64,000 nt of DNA from Scortum barcoo. Taxonomy: Eukaryota > Chordata > Actinopteri > Centrarchiformes > Terapontidae. Under the pieces are notes generated by a model that saw only the letters and a program-made list of their open reading frames with translations, was not told where the DNA came from and did not search any database. The DNA lies in assembly GCA_023238725.1 (NCBI GenBank), contig CM041541.1, forward strand, positions 9,758,044 to 9,822,043, in the 5' to 3' direction. This document shows, in pieces, positions 47,130-58,370 of the stretch (the first letter of the stretch is position 1; every line of letters begins with the position of its first letter). The translations under genes were made by a program, and so were the position numbers.

Positions 47130-48000
47130 TAGTGGTCAATGGTCAAAAACGTCAACTCGAACCTGGATTTAGACTTTTCTCCAATATTCTCTGACTGCAA
47201 GTAGATCTTGTTTTGGGCTGTAATAAAATCAATCAGTGTTCGCCCCGAGTAGGTTAAGACACTTCGCAGGTCCGTTTGACCGAGACGACCCGACATGAGC
47301 ACACATTCTGGTTTATGATCTTTGGCCTCAGATCTCACTGGCGTATCTGTGGCAGACAAATCAAGGTAAAAGTCCAAATGTGCACTTAATGTTCAACAGG
47401 AAAAACAAGGGAGAAGATGCACCATCTAAAAGTTTATCGCTAAAAGAACGGCTTAAAGAAATCTGAAAAGTGTTCGCCTGCCTCATGTTACTGAATGGCT
47501 TCTTCACTTGCTTCAAGACAAAAAGCTTGAAATGACTCGTTGAGTTAATCTTCACATTGACGTGCACCGAGCGTTCATGACGTTAGAGGGAAGATCGAGC
47601 GTGTGCAGGTCACTGAAGAACAAAACGTTAGCAATAAATCAGCAGATCAAATTCATCATGAGGCCCTTGAAAACACTGTCGACTTTGAATGTCCAACGGT
47701 ATGTCCGAGGAGTTTCTGAGGCCGGTGGTTGAAATGGCTGTGGGTGTGTGTGTGTGTGATGGGATGTCTGCATTTGATAGGGAGTTTTGGTGGATGTGTG
47801 GAGGGGGTGGCTGGCAGTTTTGACCCCTGCCACTCTCTCCGACCTGTCCTTTGTGTCTTCTCACCCTGGTCCCCTCGCCCCCCACCCCCCTGTCCCCTCA
47901 CCCTCACCAACAAAAGGACCTTTTGGATGAGGAGAAGGAGGTGCTGCGGAGGGGAGGAGGGGGGGGCATCTCTTTTATGACTTCTTTGCCATTTTTTCTC
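47130..48000. other. Spacer with a GT run, no gene seen
   Basis: Average-composition DNA with a GT patch (47740-47757), a C-rich run (about 47875-47900) and a G run at 47959-47967. No gene is supported. Confidence 0.4.
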
Positions 48001-48009
48001 CCCCCCCTT

Positions 48010-48270
48010 CCATTCGGTTTTCAGGCCCATTCGTTCCTGCCTCGTCCTCGGGAGTCGGGGGCCACCATTTATATCGTTGCCTGGGAATTAAGGCCCCGTG
48101 GCCCCTTTTGTTGCGAGGTGGGCTGGGGCAGCGGTGGCTGGGGCAGGGGGCGAGGGGCAGGGGAGGGCTGCCCTTTGTTCCAACCAGAAGAGTGGGCTTC
48201 AGTTCCCACAGACCTGGGAGCCGACGGGGGGGGGGCCCAGGCCCCCGCAGTATGACAGCGATGAGGTAAT
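48010..48270. promoter_or_regulatory. GC-rich candidate regulatory block
   Basis: A complex GC-rich stretch with ccatttatatcgttgcc and ctgggaattaaggccccgtg (48062-48103), then G-rich sequence to 48235. An exon-like end (tatgacagcgatgag|gtaatg) occurs at about 48250, but the upstream frame is Gly/Arg-rich and unconvincing. Confidence 0.35.
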
Positions 48271-48419
48271 GTTTACAGAGCCACGGGCCCTCACACATGC
48301 AGCATTCATGCATCTGTGGGGGCTGCATTCACACACAGACAAACATGGACACACACAGGTGTATAAAAGGTTTGAAGATCTTCCATTAGCTGAACCTAAG
48401 CCTAATCTTTAGAATAAAG

Positions 48420-49260
48420 TTAGATTAAAAATAAAGCCACATTTAAACATCTAAAATGGACAAATAGACAGTTTTTTACCATGTATGTCCAGTTTTGGTT
48501 GATTTTAAATGTCAACAAAGAGATAATTCTTTGACCTACTATGTTCACCTTTAAAAACCCAATGGATTTCTCAAAAGCGAACTATCACCCAGTTTAAAAA
48601 AGGGACATTAATGATATTTTGATTACACGTGGTGTCTAAAGGACTGTGATAAAAGATAAAAGATAGTCATTGAAACATCTGTTTTAGCTGACAAGGACCA
48701 AGACTCTGTTCAAGTTTCTTTCAATATAGTTTTAGTTGAGACTATATTTAGAACTTTTTCACCAAATTAGTCCCAATTATTTGTTCATTTTCCACCCAAG
48801 CCACACAGGGAGGAGGATACTAGTTTCTTCAAATGCCAGAATTAAAAAATAAATCTGTTTACATGCCCTTAAAGGTGTCAGCATGCTTCATCGGAATCAT
48901 TTGTAGGGAGGTCGAACAACTCGCCTCTATCGTGATTGGTGGGGGCTGTCGGTGACAAGTTCACACTGTGGCTAGCTAACCCCCGCATCCCACCTTAGTC
49001 ATCTGATTTCTTCACACCATGAGAAAACCATATCCAAGTTTCTAATCAACTTTTTAAATGTCAACATCCTACACAGTTGCAGTGGTGTAAAGAAATTGTG
49101 ATTTCTGACTTACTGCATGCACACATGGATTAGACACTAACTAGGTTGACTAAAGGGACTGGACTTCCAGTCTGCTCCTGTATTCGGAGGCAGAAGGCTT
49201 GTCTGCTGTTTGAGTTTCTTAGAGGAAGAAGAACCTGCAGTTATTATCTGTGTCTTGCCA
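48420..49260. other. AT-rich spacer, no gene seen
   Basis: Low-GC DNA with one more complex patch at 48890-49010. No gene or recognised repeat. Confidence 0.45.
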
Positions 49261-49267
49261 TCCCATC

Positions 49268-49284
49268 CACACACACACACACAC
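49268..49284. repeat. (CA)8 microsatellite
   Basis: A short CA run. It is the first of four CA/GT runs within 350 bp. Confidence 0.85.
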
Positions 49285-49404
49285 TCTCCGCCACCCTCCT
49301 CCTTCTACCTCCCCAAATATTTAGAAGCTGTTGAGCTGTTGATGCCCGCAGCTCTGACAAGCTACAGAGTTCATTCAGAGTTGCAAAAATTAGTACTGTA
49401 CCAG

Positions 49405-49609
49405 AGTGTGTGTGTGTGTGTGTGTGAGATGACAAGAGGGTAAAAGAGAGTGGAAGATGCACACACACACACACACACACACATACATATACACATATCC
49501 ATATGACGGCGACAAATCCAGCTAACAGAGCAGAACCAAAACATACCACCGCCCACACACACAAAGCACACGCTACATGTACAGAATCCCACACACACAC
49601 ACACACACC
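49405..49609. repeat. Cluster of GT and CA microsatellites
   Basis: (GT)11 at 49405-49426, (CA)12 at 49460-49483 and (CA)10 at 49590-49609. Opposite-strand runs this close can fold back on each other. Confidence 0.9.
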
Positions 49610-49859
49610 AGCAGATCAGTAGCTTCACTCCTCTAATAACAGTCACTGTAAAGCATCTTCTCAGTTTTTCCTCCTTTTTTCTTGGAGAAAGCTTTGCTCT
49701 TACAGTACATTACAGTAGTAAATTCTGATAATACTTACATTATGTGAAGTATTTTAACTGTGTTGATCTGAATACTTTCTCCAAGGTGAAATTGTAAACA
49801 ATCGATTTACACCTGCTGAACTGCATGGAGAGTTATTGACACAGCCTGACCCGTCCGCC

Positions 49860-49970
49860 CACTTCTCTCTCTCTCTTCCTCCTCCATCCATTCCCCATCT
49901 CTCGCTCTCATCCTCCTCAGCTGTTTGTCTTCTCCCTCTCTCCTCCTTTCTATTTGTCTCCCCACCTCAC
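49860..49970. repeat. Pyrimidine-rich tract
   Basis: C/T-rich runs (tctctctctctcttcctcc and similar). Arg/Glu-rich frames on the minus strand are artefacts. Confidence 0.65.
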
Positions 49971-50099
49971 TTACGGTGAAATAGAGGCAGCCCATGGGCC
50001 TCTCCCGGCAATTACTAGAGGCAAACAGCTTGCAAAAGATAAATTAACAAGTGAAACTAGTGCTCGTTTCAAGCCCACCACCTGTTGTGTCTGTGAGTC

Positions 50100-50820
50100 G
50101 GACCGATAAAACAGCTAAGGTTGATCACATACGAACAAAAATCTGAACGATAAAGCCACCGAATATTGTACCTTTTCGTTAAAATGAGTCTACATATAGT
50201 TTGATCAACAGCTTCAAATCTCAAAATTTAATCAGTTAATTAAACATGCAGAAATATTAAAGCAATAGAGAAATCAACTTACAATTCACTTTAACCATTA
50301 CCCTGACTTACCTAAGCTATTTTAAGCTTTGTTTTCTCCTTTTTGTGTTCTGTTTTTGCGTGTTGAATAAAGCTTTTTGTGTGTGAAGTGGAACAATAAA
50401 TAAAGTTGAGTTAAAAGTAGTTTGTGAATGGTTAAAAGGAGCACACTGAGGCTTGGATAGAGCACAAATGATATATTATTTAATGTCATCACAGCCCATC
50501 CCTGCCAGATTATCTTCAATTGCCCCTCATTGTATATATTAGGAATTTGTGAACAATATATATGAATGAAATTAAAAACTTTAACCCAAAGGCCATTAAT
50601 GAGCTTTTTGTGGTGCATTGCTGCATCTCACAGTCCTCATCGGTGGATGCTTTTTGTTTATTGGATGTTTATTGTTTGTCAAACTACAGTTTCTTGGGTA
50701 AAGAATGAACTTAAACGCTCACTATTTATGTGCATCAAAACCAGTAAGACCCCTTACTTTTTAATAAAACCTCCCAGCTGTTTGCAACTGCGATGAACTC
50801 AAAGTGTCCTCTCGGTTTTA
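50100..50820. other. AT-rich spacer, no gene seen
   Basis: Low-GC DNA. Short frames only, with no repeat family recognised. Confidence 0.45.
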
Positions 50821-50829
50821 AAGGGAGAC

Positions 50830-51110
50830 CTCCTGCTCATTTGTTGCTCGGTGGCTGTTCGCTACCGTCCTGCGAGTGAGGATCGTCCTCAGCCCCTCGC
50901 GTGGTAGATGCTCGATAGCGGCTTCGACAATGGCTGCTATTGTCGAGTCTAATCCATAACACTGATATGATGCTAATGAAGGGATGTGTAATCATTATCC
51001 ATGGCCTGACTCGTGTTTTTGCACTTTGAGAGGATTTGTGCGCGGATCCCGGGATCGGGGTTAATCTTGTTTCAGTTTCAGGTCAACTTTGCCACAGTGC
51101 TGCTATTTTA
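50830..51110. promoter_or_regulatory. Candidate enhancer with inverted SOX-type sites
   Basis: A complex block with a perfect 8-bp inverted repeat, tcgacaat and attgtcga (50924-50931 and 50939-50946) around ggctgct. The ACAAT and ATTGT halves are SOX-type cores facing each other. Also present are gtctaatccataacac (homeodomain TAATCC), gatgctaatgaaggg and gtaatcattatccatgg. It resembles neural enhancers of developmental genes. Confidence 0.45.
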
Positions 51111-51142
51111 GTTGGACTGTTTAGTGTGTGTGGTCTGAGCTT

Positions 51143-51165
51143 TCTCTCTCTCTCTCTCTCTCTCT
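51143..51165. repeat. (TC)11 microsatellite
   Basis: A CT run followed by a short GT run. Confidence 0.9.
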
Positions 51166-51299
51166 TTGTGTGTGTGTGAGCGCTTAAGGGCAAATGTGGA
51201 TGTTATTTGTACATTTGGGAGGGTTTTAATGTATTTTTCGAGCGTGGATTTGTTTCTGTCAGATCAGGATTTCAGATCCTTTTCTCTCCTCAAAGGCAG

Positions 51300-51920
51300 C
51301 ATTTGCAAATAAAAGCAGAGTGTGTGTGTGGATGTTAGAGTGTAAAACCAAAGGTCAGACTATACCCTCACTTTCATTTAACTCAAGACCTTTTAATATA
51401 TCCACATGATACTACTAAATTAAAAAATGCTGTAAAATGTCCACAGTAGTCCTATAGGGTCATTTTCTGACATCTGACAGTAGAGAAGATGGTTGCACCT
51501 CTTCTTCTTCATCTTATTTCGGACAGCCAACGACAAAATTGTGCACCACAGCTGTCATAATGTTAAGAAATACAACAGACAGCCCTCTTACTCCGCTGGG
51601 TCTCGGCTGGTGAAACATCCATTCTGTCCAACTCTGCCCTCTGTCATCACCCACAACCCAAAATTTAGTGCTTCTCGTTCACACATTTTTTCAGTTTCTC
51701 GGGTCAGACACCTGAACAAACAGTAACTCCTGAGACATCCACAGTTTACAGGCGATAGAAGAGTCATCTTGGTTCAAAAAGCAAATTTTTTATGTGAAAA
51801 ATGCAGACTAAGTGTGAACCGAAGCCCAATAATGGAGAGAAGACGACTCGGTGGTGTTCAAAAATGACCAGCTGCTTTACACTGAGGTGTTTCAGATGAA
51901 GGAGAACGAAAAGGAAAAGT
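51300..51920. other. Spacer, no gene seen
   Basis: Average composition. Short open frames and no recognised motif cluster. Confidence 0.4.
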
Positions 51921-51924
51921 GACT

Positions 51925-52100
51925 GTGTGGCATGCTGGTACGTTGGATAAGACCGTGGCCTCGCATCGAGAGTGTCGTGGGTTTCCTCCCACCGTCTCTA
52001 AAGACGGGTTTGGTTAATTGTCTGTAGGTGCAAACGTGAGCACAAATGGATATCTGTCTCTGTGCATCGGCCCTGTGATCGACTGTCGACCCACCGTCCT
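51925..52100 (+). mobile_element. Truncated teleost tRNA-like SINE or related repeat
   Basis: Blocks in order: gataagaccgtggcctcgca, gtcgtgggtt, tcctcccaccgtctctaaag, ggttaattgtctgtaggtgc, gtgagcacaaatggatatct and gccctgtgatcgactgtcga. This matches a very common teleost repeat ('...ggttaattgg...gtgtgaatgtgagtgtgaatgg...ggccctgtgatggactggcga...'). About 40-60 bp between the 'gtgggtt' head and 'cctcccaccgt' are missing. Class (SINE or MITE) is from memory. Confidence 0.75.
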
Positions 52101-52639
52101 CCACTGTTATATGATAATTGTTAACATCTTTTGTCTGATCATAAAAAAGTCCTAATTCCAGCCACCTGTGTCTTATGCACGCCAGCTTTTCAAACAAAAT
52201 CTTTTCACCACAGCAAATCAATACACCGGGACCGGGTGCAGGATGACTCAGTGAGCGAATGCAGAATATTAGCGGGGCCAAGTGCAGTCATGTCGAGCTG
52301 TTTTGCCTCAAAAGAAACAGCTTTGTCACTGAAAACAAAAGACAACGCAGGTGATAATAAAGGGAGATCAGAACGAGTGGGGAATGTACAAAAATCCAGG
52401 AAATGAGGTCAAAGCTTATGTGTATGTGTGCGGGTTTTTTGATGTGCTTATTTTACCAAAAAAAAAACTACTAGATATGAAAATAATACAGTATTTGTTG
52501 GCGTATCTTTACAGACAAATAGATGTCTCAATTGAATATTTATTGTATAGACCTAAGATATCAACAGGAGCTTCTTTCCATAGCCACATTGCACGATCAT
52601 ATTGAGAAATTTCCACACCCACAGAGAGACAGATGAGGC

Positions 52640-53170
52640 TAAAGTGCAGGTGGATTTTCTCTTTCAGGCCAGCAACGCGTTACCTTTTACCTGCCTTGCA
52701 AAACCGCCGTCAAAACACCGCCGTGAAATCCTCCCGTGGCTCGGCCCCTGTCTTGTGCCGCTAATAAGCCCGACGCGCTTGCACTTACAAAAGGACAATT
52801 GCTGCAATTTCCTCTTTCCCTTAATCATCTCCTTTTTTTATGATAAGGATGTAACTAACTGACGAGGTGAAGTTACATTCTCATAAAGTCAGCCGGTTAA
52901 TAATGTAATCTTAAATTACGCCGTAATTACCGCCTCTTAGTCACCGGGGGATGCTGTGTAATTCAATCACTGGCCCCTGCGATACTGTACAACAAAAAAA
53001 GCAGCGTTATCGGGGGCTATTTTATTTTACCGTGGAAATGAATAGCCCTACCCACCGCTGCTCCCGCTTGGGTAATAGTAATTAGACAGCACAGTCTCCG
53101 GCTGCACACAAGCCCAGACGCTCAGTTATCAGTGAGGAGGCCTTATCCATCAGGGCTTTAGAACCTGTAT
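52640..53170. promoter_or_regulatory. Long candidate conserved non-coding element
   Basis: Over 500 bp of complex sequence with no simple repeats. It has cttaatcatctcc, ccggttaataatgtaatctt, aaattacgccgtaattaccg (inverted TAATTAC/GTAATT), gtgtaattcaatcactgg, gggtaatagtaattagacag and gttatcagtgagg. Homeodomain-type cores occur about every 30-40 bp. A nested inverted repeat lies at 53000-53062. It is the most enhancer-like block of the window by eye. Confidence 0.5.
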
Positions 53171-53185
53171 GTCTGCAGGGAGGTG

Positions 53186-53320
53186 TGTGTGTGTGTGTGT
53201 GCCACTGTTTATACACTTATAAGTGTGTGTGTTTGCATGTGTTTGTCTCTATATACGTGCATGTTTACAGTGCAGGCCTGTAGGTATATTTCCGTGTGAA
53301 TGAGGTGTTTGTGTGTGTGT
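53186..53320. repeat. Scattered GT-rich runs
   Basis: Short GT runs at about 53185-53201, 53224-53233 and 53309-53320 in average DNA. Confidence 0.7.
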
Positions 53321-53531
53321 GGGAATTTGCGCGTAAATCGGCGTATCTGCCAAAAGCCGCAGCTTCTTCATAACTGTGTAAATCTCTCCCCGGAGTCCTC
53401 CTTAACCCCCCAAACCTCCTCCGATTGAGAATGAAAAGTTCTCAACTCGGTGGATGCACCGAGAGCAAATGTGTGGGAATTGTTTTCTGCCTTCATTCAG
53501 CTGGGTCAGGGTTCGCACGCCATATATAGAG

Positions 53532-53554
53532 CACACACACACACACACACACAA
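53532..53554. repeat. (CA)11 microsatellite
   Basis: A perfect CA run followed by an A run. Confidence 0.95.
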
Positions 53555-53599
53555 AAAATGCAGACACGCACGCATAAACGCCACAGGACCCAAACCCAA

Positions 53600-53770
53600 T
53601 TTGTCGTTTATTTTCAAGAGGGTGATTTCTTTAGAGGCACTGCCTGCTTGATATTATGTGGCAGGGAAAATCTAATGCCCCTCAATAGGTTTTCCCCTGG
53701 AAAAAGGGGAGAAATTAGATTTGCGAACTGGGAACTTCATTTGGCAGAACTGGCTCTGAGTCGGGGAGCA
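53600..53770. promoter_or_regulatory. Candidate conserved non-coding element with nested inverted repeat
   Basis: A complex stretch between microsatellites. Arms aaatctaat (53668-53676) and attagattt (53714-53722) flank inner arms ttttcccc (53690-53697) and ggggagaa (53706-53713, one mismatch). TAAT cores in mirror orientation suggest paired homeodomain sites rather than an RNA. Confidence 0.4.
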
Positions 53771-53796
53771 TGGGGAGGAGGAGAAACCTGTGAAGG

Positions 53797-53820
53797 GTGT
53801 GTGTGTGTGTGTGTGTGTGT
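53797..53820. repeat. (GT)12 microsatellite
   Basis: A perfect GT run. A (CTT)n run follows at about 53862-53880 and poly-T runs at 54010-54038. Confidence 0.95.
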
Positions 53821-54149
53821 AAATCTGTACTGCAGTGCTGAATCAGCAGTGCCTCATGTCCCTTCTTCTTCTTCTTCTTCCCCTTGTTCTTCTAACCCCT
53901 CCCTTCCTCCTCATCAGCACGGCGGATTCCCTCATCATCCCCAAGAAGGAGACGGCGTTGTCAGCCTCTCTCAGTGTGTTTGCTGCTATTTTGCCGCCCT
54001 TCCTTCCTTCTTTTTTTTTTTTTTTCTTTTTTTTTTCCCTTAACACCGACTCCCAGTCAAACAGGCTCAAAACAAAGTCGCGCGATGCACCAGCGGGAGC
54101 AAATAGGCTCCTGTCGAATCTGGAGGTAACGCAGCGAAGGCACCGCCAT

Positions 54150-54400
54150 GCACTCAGAGCCCTTTGACCTCACCCCCCTGCGTGCTGGGACCACTGAAGA
54201 AGAGATGGATAAAAATGGATGACAGGCCCCAAGCAGAGGGGCCAGGTGCGAGGGCACGCCAAGAGGAGGAGGAGGAGGTGGTGAAAAGTGTGGAGGGTGG
54301 GTTTCCAATTTGTTGAGGGTAGGAGTGTAGAAGATGAGGTTTGGATGGAGTTTGGGTTCCAGGGGTCGCCACCGCCCCCTTACCCCAAATGATCCCACCT
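54150..54400. other. Unclassified complex stretch
   Basis: Contains cctttgacctcacccc (nuclear-receptor-like tgacct), a palindromic ggcccc...ggggcc pair and purine-rich DNA. A minus-strand Pro-rich frame of 113 codons shows no domain. Confidence 0.3.
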
Positions 54401-54479
54401 TTACAACATAAAAACAAATATATTTTCATGTCAAGCTGTCAGCAAGTTGACAAGAATATACACACCTTCCTAACACCTT

Positions 54480-54880
54480 CCACCCCGACCTAAAACACAT
54501 CCGTGCATGGGTAGTCACGGCGACGGCGAGCCAAGCGTTCATGGGAGAAATAGGCGACATGGCGGAGGCATGATAAATCTGACACGGGCGCTCTCATTTT
54601 CTATGCTGACAGGAAACAGTCACCCAGGTGTCAATGCCTGATTAGATGGATGGAGACGGCGAGGTGTGACTCTACAAACAGGCGGGAGCAAACACAGGCA
54701 GGTACGGAGGTAATTGCGCAGGGGAGGGAGAGGCCAATCCAGGCGCCGCAAATACACAGAGTGGACGACGGGCGCCAGACCCTCAGCGGCGGAGTCTCAA
54801 CGAAGTCTCAACGATGTCATGAGACGAGTGCGGACTCGGAAACGCAGATTATGAGTGTCGGGCGCGGATAATGTGAAGAT
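54480..54880. promoter_or_regulatory. Candidate conserved non-coding element
   Basis: A CpG-containing complex block with ggtagtcacggcgacggcg, catgataaatctgacac, gcctgattagatgg (GATTA) and ggaggtaattgcgcagg. A CCAAT box lies in gaggccaatccagg. An 11-bp tandem duplication, agtctcaacga, lies at 54793-54814. Frames across it have no domain. Confidence 0.4.
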
Positions 54881-54889
54881 TACATTCCT

Positions 54890-57090
54890 TTTCACATATT
54901 TGCCACGTGGAAAGATATAACCATTGTTCCATTTATCAAGTGTATCTGAGAGTCAGAGTCAGGATTTTACTCCTTGCAACCACATGTACCTGTCCATAAT
55001 GGCAATACTTATAATACTTACATCATTATTTCTCAATATTTAGTGCCCTTGCTTGCAGATTTCACAACTAACTATCCAGCCGCTAACCAGAAGAGGAACA
55101 CTTTACATGTCTTATCAAGAAGCAAAGAGGAAGCAACTCTGCAAAGTTGTGTTTGAGGTGCAGGTGGAAAAATTCACCTCAGTATTAACTGTATTAACCC
55201 AGGTGGGGCTGGGTTAGCGGCACTATTTCAGTGCCAAACTTCTTGCCGTCATTTCTTACCAATATTCTTGCCACTTTCATGTCCTAACAGAGGTATCTTA
55301 ATCACCTGTTTGCCACTTAGCAGAGAGCATTTCAAGTCACTACACAAATTACAACTGCAACTGTGAAACTTGGCGCTAATAAGGAAAGAAGTGACTGAAA
55401 TCACACACACACACACACACACGGATGCTTCACGTCAGAGTCACTTGTTCAAGGTATAAAAAAAAAAAAAATTAAACAGGTGTTTTGTTGCCAGTGCTTT
55501 ATAGTCTCACATTATCAAGTTAGCTTGATGCGATCATACACCCGCCATGAGTTTGAAACACGAGAACCTCTCCCATCTCATGTCACCTTACATGATGTGA
55601 ACTCATACAGATATTTTCTACTTTTAAATTTGCAAATCTCTGTGAGGCATGGTTGTCCTTTAGTACAACGATCAGTTTTGTACTTACAAGGTTCAATGAT
55701 GGGTGTCGTGGGTGCAATTTAGCGCTGTCCTCTGTAGGTTTCTGTCTCCATGCAGACACAACAATGCACAAGGGGGTGACAAAAGGAGATATCACACTGA
55801 GACTTTAATTAAGACAAACCAAGTATAGGATCTGATACACAAAACTGAAATGAGTTAAACTTGAATGTCTCTAAATGACAGTAAAGAGTTCATAGTTGCT
55901 TTATAGATTAAATAGAAGAATATTATGTGTTTTGTTTTTCTTAAATTCTTTGCAGGAATAATATTAATTGATTGTTCTGGCGAGTGTGCACGGTGGTTAA
56001 TGTGCCGATTGGTGGATGCTTTTATCCAGAACATACAGTATCATTACTGTCTACATTTGCAGCTTTGGTGGCCCCAGTGAGAGCAAAAACCCCTGAGTGT
56101 TGTATTTTTTTCATATTTTTAGTTCTATGCTTGATTGAACAAAAATTTGGGCTTGTATCTCTTTAATCCTGGCAGTGTTTTCTTTCTTTTCCATGCTCTG
56201 GCCATCAGGTTACACTGTGGAAATGTGTCTTCTGCCGTGTTGTGTTGGACGGGGCTCTCTTTGCAGCTGTATGCCAGCAGCCTGTGTGTTTAGATTGGAG
56301 GATTAAACTCGGTCTACTCTTTCAGACCCTGACCGCAGTCTAGTCCTAGGCCAAGAGCCACATTTAGATTTGCTTCTCAAGGGCTACTCACACATGTCTG
56401 ACAATGCCACAGAGGCAATAAATCAGTAAAACCAACAGTTGTTGAGAGATATTTTCCACTTTGAGTCATTTTTCGTCATGTCCCACCTTTTCGACTTCCT
56501 AACAGTTAAAGCAACAAACGAACTATACAGAACTCACACCAATCAATCAACAAAGGGAATAATTTATTTATTAAGGTGATCAAAAATGGAAACATTGGTG
56601 TACAGTCACTTGTGAATCACTGTTGAAGCTGGTATTTTATCTCTCGCTATATTAAAATGAAGGGGCTGCGAATTACCATCTAACAATGGCTATTGATCAT
56701 TGGGTGTAACTAGAACGACCATGATAAGCAGATAAAAATTTGGTTTAGACACTTTTCTGTGATTGACAGATGAACTGATGGGATAAATCCTCCATGTCAG
56801 ATTCAGCAGTGTGAAATGAAACAGCGTTTGACCCCCGTCTGGTCTTTATAGTGTGTACACATGTCAACCTAATAGTATAAAAAAGAGGATTGACTCTCTG
56901 TCTTGATGAAAATCACTTGTTTTATGGCCTGTTCTGCCATTGCTCCTGGTGCTGAAGCCATCACAGTTAAAGCCACAACTGCATCATTCTCCCGAGCCGC
57001 TATTATACCACAAACACACACACACTCACACACGTCGTAAAGCATCCAAATCAATTTGTTTTAAAAACATGTTTCTCACAACCTTATTGG
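54890..57090. other. AT-rich spacer, no gene seen
   Basis: About 2.2 kb of mainly low-GC DNA. It includes a (CA)10 run at 55402-55422 and a poly-A at about 55457-55471. No gene or recognised transposon. Confidence 0.45.
55402..55422. repeat. (CA)10 microsatellite
   Basis: A perfect CA run in AT-rich spacer. Confidence 0.9.
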
Positions 57091-57099
57091 GTGGTTTTA

Positions 57100-57720
57100 G
57101 AGATATATGATGCACCTTCAGCTGCAAAGAAGGAACAATCGCTGGCGCCCGGCAAGCCCATTTGTCCGGCTCGATGATGCGTTGGCCCTGTCACCGTCGC
57201 TGCCATTAAGGGAAAAAAAAAAATAGGGGGCTACGGGTGACCTCACCCCTACATCTCACCGGCCCAGTGGTCCACAGACCGCCAGCCACGCCGGACACCA
57301 CGACCAGCACCAAGCTCGGGGGGCATAAATCAAGATAATTCTCTGCACGCCTTGAACTCTGACCCCGCCACAATTCACACCAACATCAGAAGAGGAGGGG
57401 AAGAAAGGGGAGTGAAATGAAGCAGAAGCAGAGGGGGTAGATGGCTAAAAAAAAAGGGGGGGTGAGAGAGAGCTTGGCAGTCCAGCTTGGAGAGATGGTG
57501 TCTGAGCTGTGTTTGTGTGTGCGTGAGGGAGAAACGTGCGTGCGTCGGTTGCGATTAGTCACCGCCGTCCAGATTGAGGCGGCCGTCCCATCTAAACGCT
57601 CTGTCTTTATGAGCCATTAATCTTCGACTCAGGCCATTTTCATTACCGCCAAACCTCGCTTTGGAGCCACCAGCTGCATGATACTGCATAGTGGAAATTA
57701 ATAACCCACCCATCTCTGCC
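57100..57720. promoter_or_regulatory. Candidate conserved non-coding element (two sub-blocks)
   Basis: The first part (57110-57370) is CpG-containing, with gctacgggtgacctcacccc. The second (57540-57720) carries tgcgattagtcaccgcc (GATTA), tatgagccattaatcttcg, ttttcattaccgcc and ggaaattaataaccc. A purine-rich run (57385-57480) separates them. Homeodomain-type density is high; the enhancer interpretation is inferred. Confidence 0.45.
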
Positions 57721-57899
57721 TTACAATTGCCCCTCCGCCACCCCTACTCCCCGCACGCACCTCTCCATCAAGGCCCCACCCGCTTAGGGCCTCGCACATG
57801 ATGGAAGACGCGAGATGACGAGTTTCCACGCCACTTTTTTTTTTTCCTGCCATTTCTGTCCCTGCATCCCTGGCAAGCTTTCAGTTTTCCCAAGCCTCT

Positions 57900-58000
57900 T
57901 TGCCGCCACCACCCCCCACCACCCTCACACACACACACCACCTCCACCCCTACTGCACACACCCTTTTCTCCTTGTCTCCTGCTGCCATTTGACTCTCCT
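57900..58000. repeat. C- and CA-rich low-complexity stretch
   Basis: ccaccaccccccacc and CA runs. His/Pro-rich frames are artefacts. Confidence 0.75.
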
Positions 58001-58059
58001 ACCTACAAACAATTCATCCTGAGCATTTAAAATTTTCCCGGCGCCTTGACGCTGTGATG

Positions 58060-58195
58060 CAGCCGCGAGCGAGGAAGGAGGAAGAGACAGGAATGAAGAG
58101 GAAGAAAGGCTCGAGAGAACTCTGGGTGACGGAGAGAGGGAGGAGGGAGAAGAAAAAGGTGTGAGGCAAGGAGAGGAGGGGAGGGGAGGCGAGTT
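58060..58195. repeat. Polypurine tract
   Basis: A/G-rich sequence (gaaggaggaagag and similar) between two complex blocks. Confidence 0.6.
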
Positions 58196-58370
58196 TTTAT
58201 TAATTCCTCTGTCTTGGTTTTTCTAAGTGAAGTGAAGTGAAAGAGAAAAAGTGGGAAAATGACCCCATGGGTCCCTTTAAGACCGCTAGATGCCTCCTCA
58301 TGTGGTTGTTAGCGAGAAAAGGAACTATTATTAAATACTGTACGTGCTTAGGAAACCTGCAGGGAGGGAG
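58195..58370. promoter_or_regulatory. Candidate conserved non-coding element
   Basis: tttttattaattcctctg, then gaccccatgggtcccttt (partial palindrome ccccatgggtcc), ctcatgtggttgttagcg and ctattattaaatactgtacg. Non-repetitive. Enhancer function is inferred. Confidence 0.4.

Noticed and set aside
48150..48252. Possible exon ending tatgacagcgatgag before gtaatg
   Set aside because: The donor is acceptable, but the upstream frame is G-run-driven (Gly/Pro/Arg) and acceptor candidates are weak.
57235..57248. gggtgacctcaccc as a nuclear-receptor inverted repeat
   Set aside because: The half-sites are only partial matches and the centre is not palindromic.
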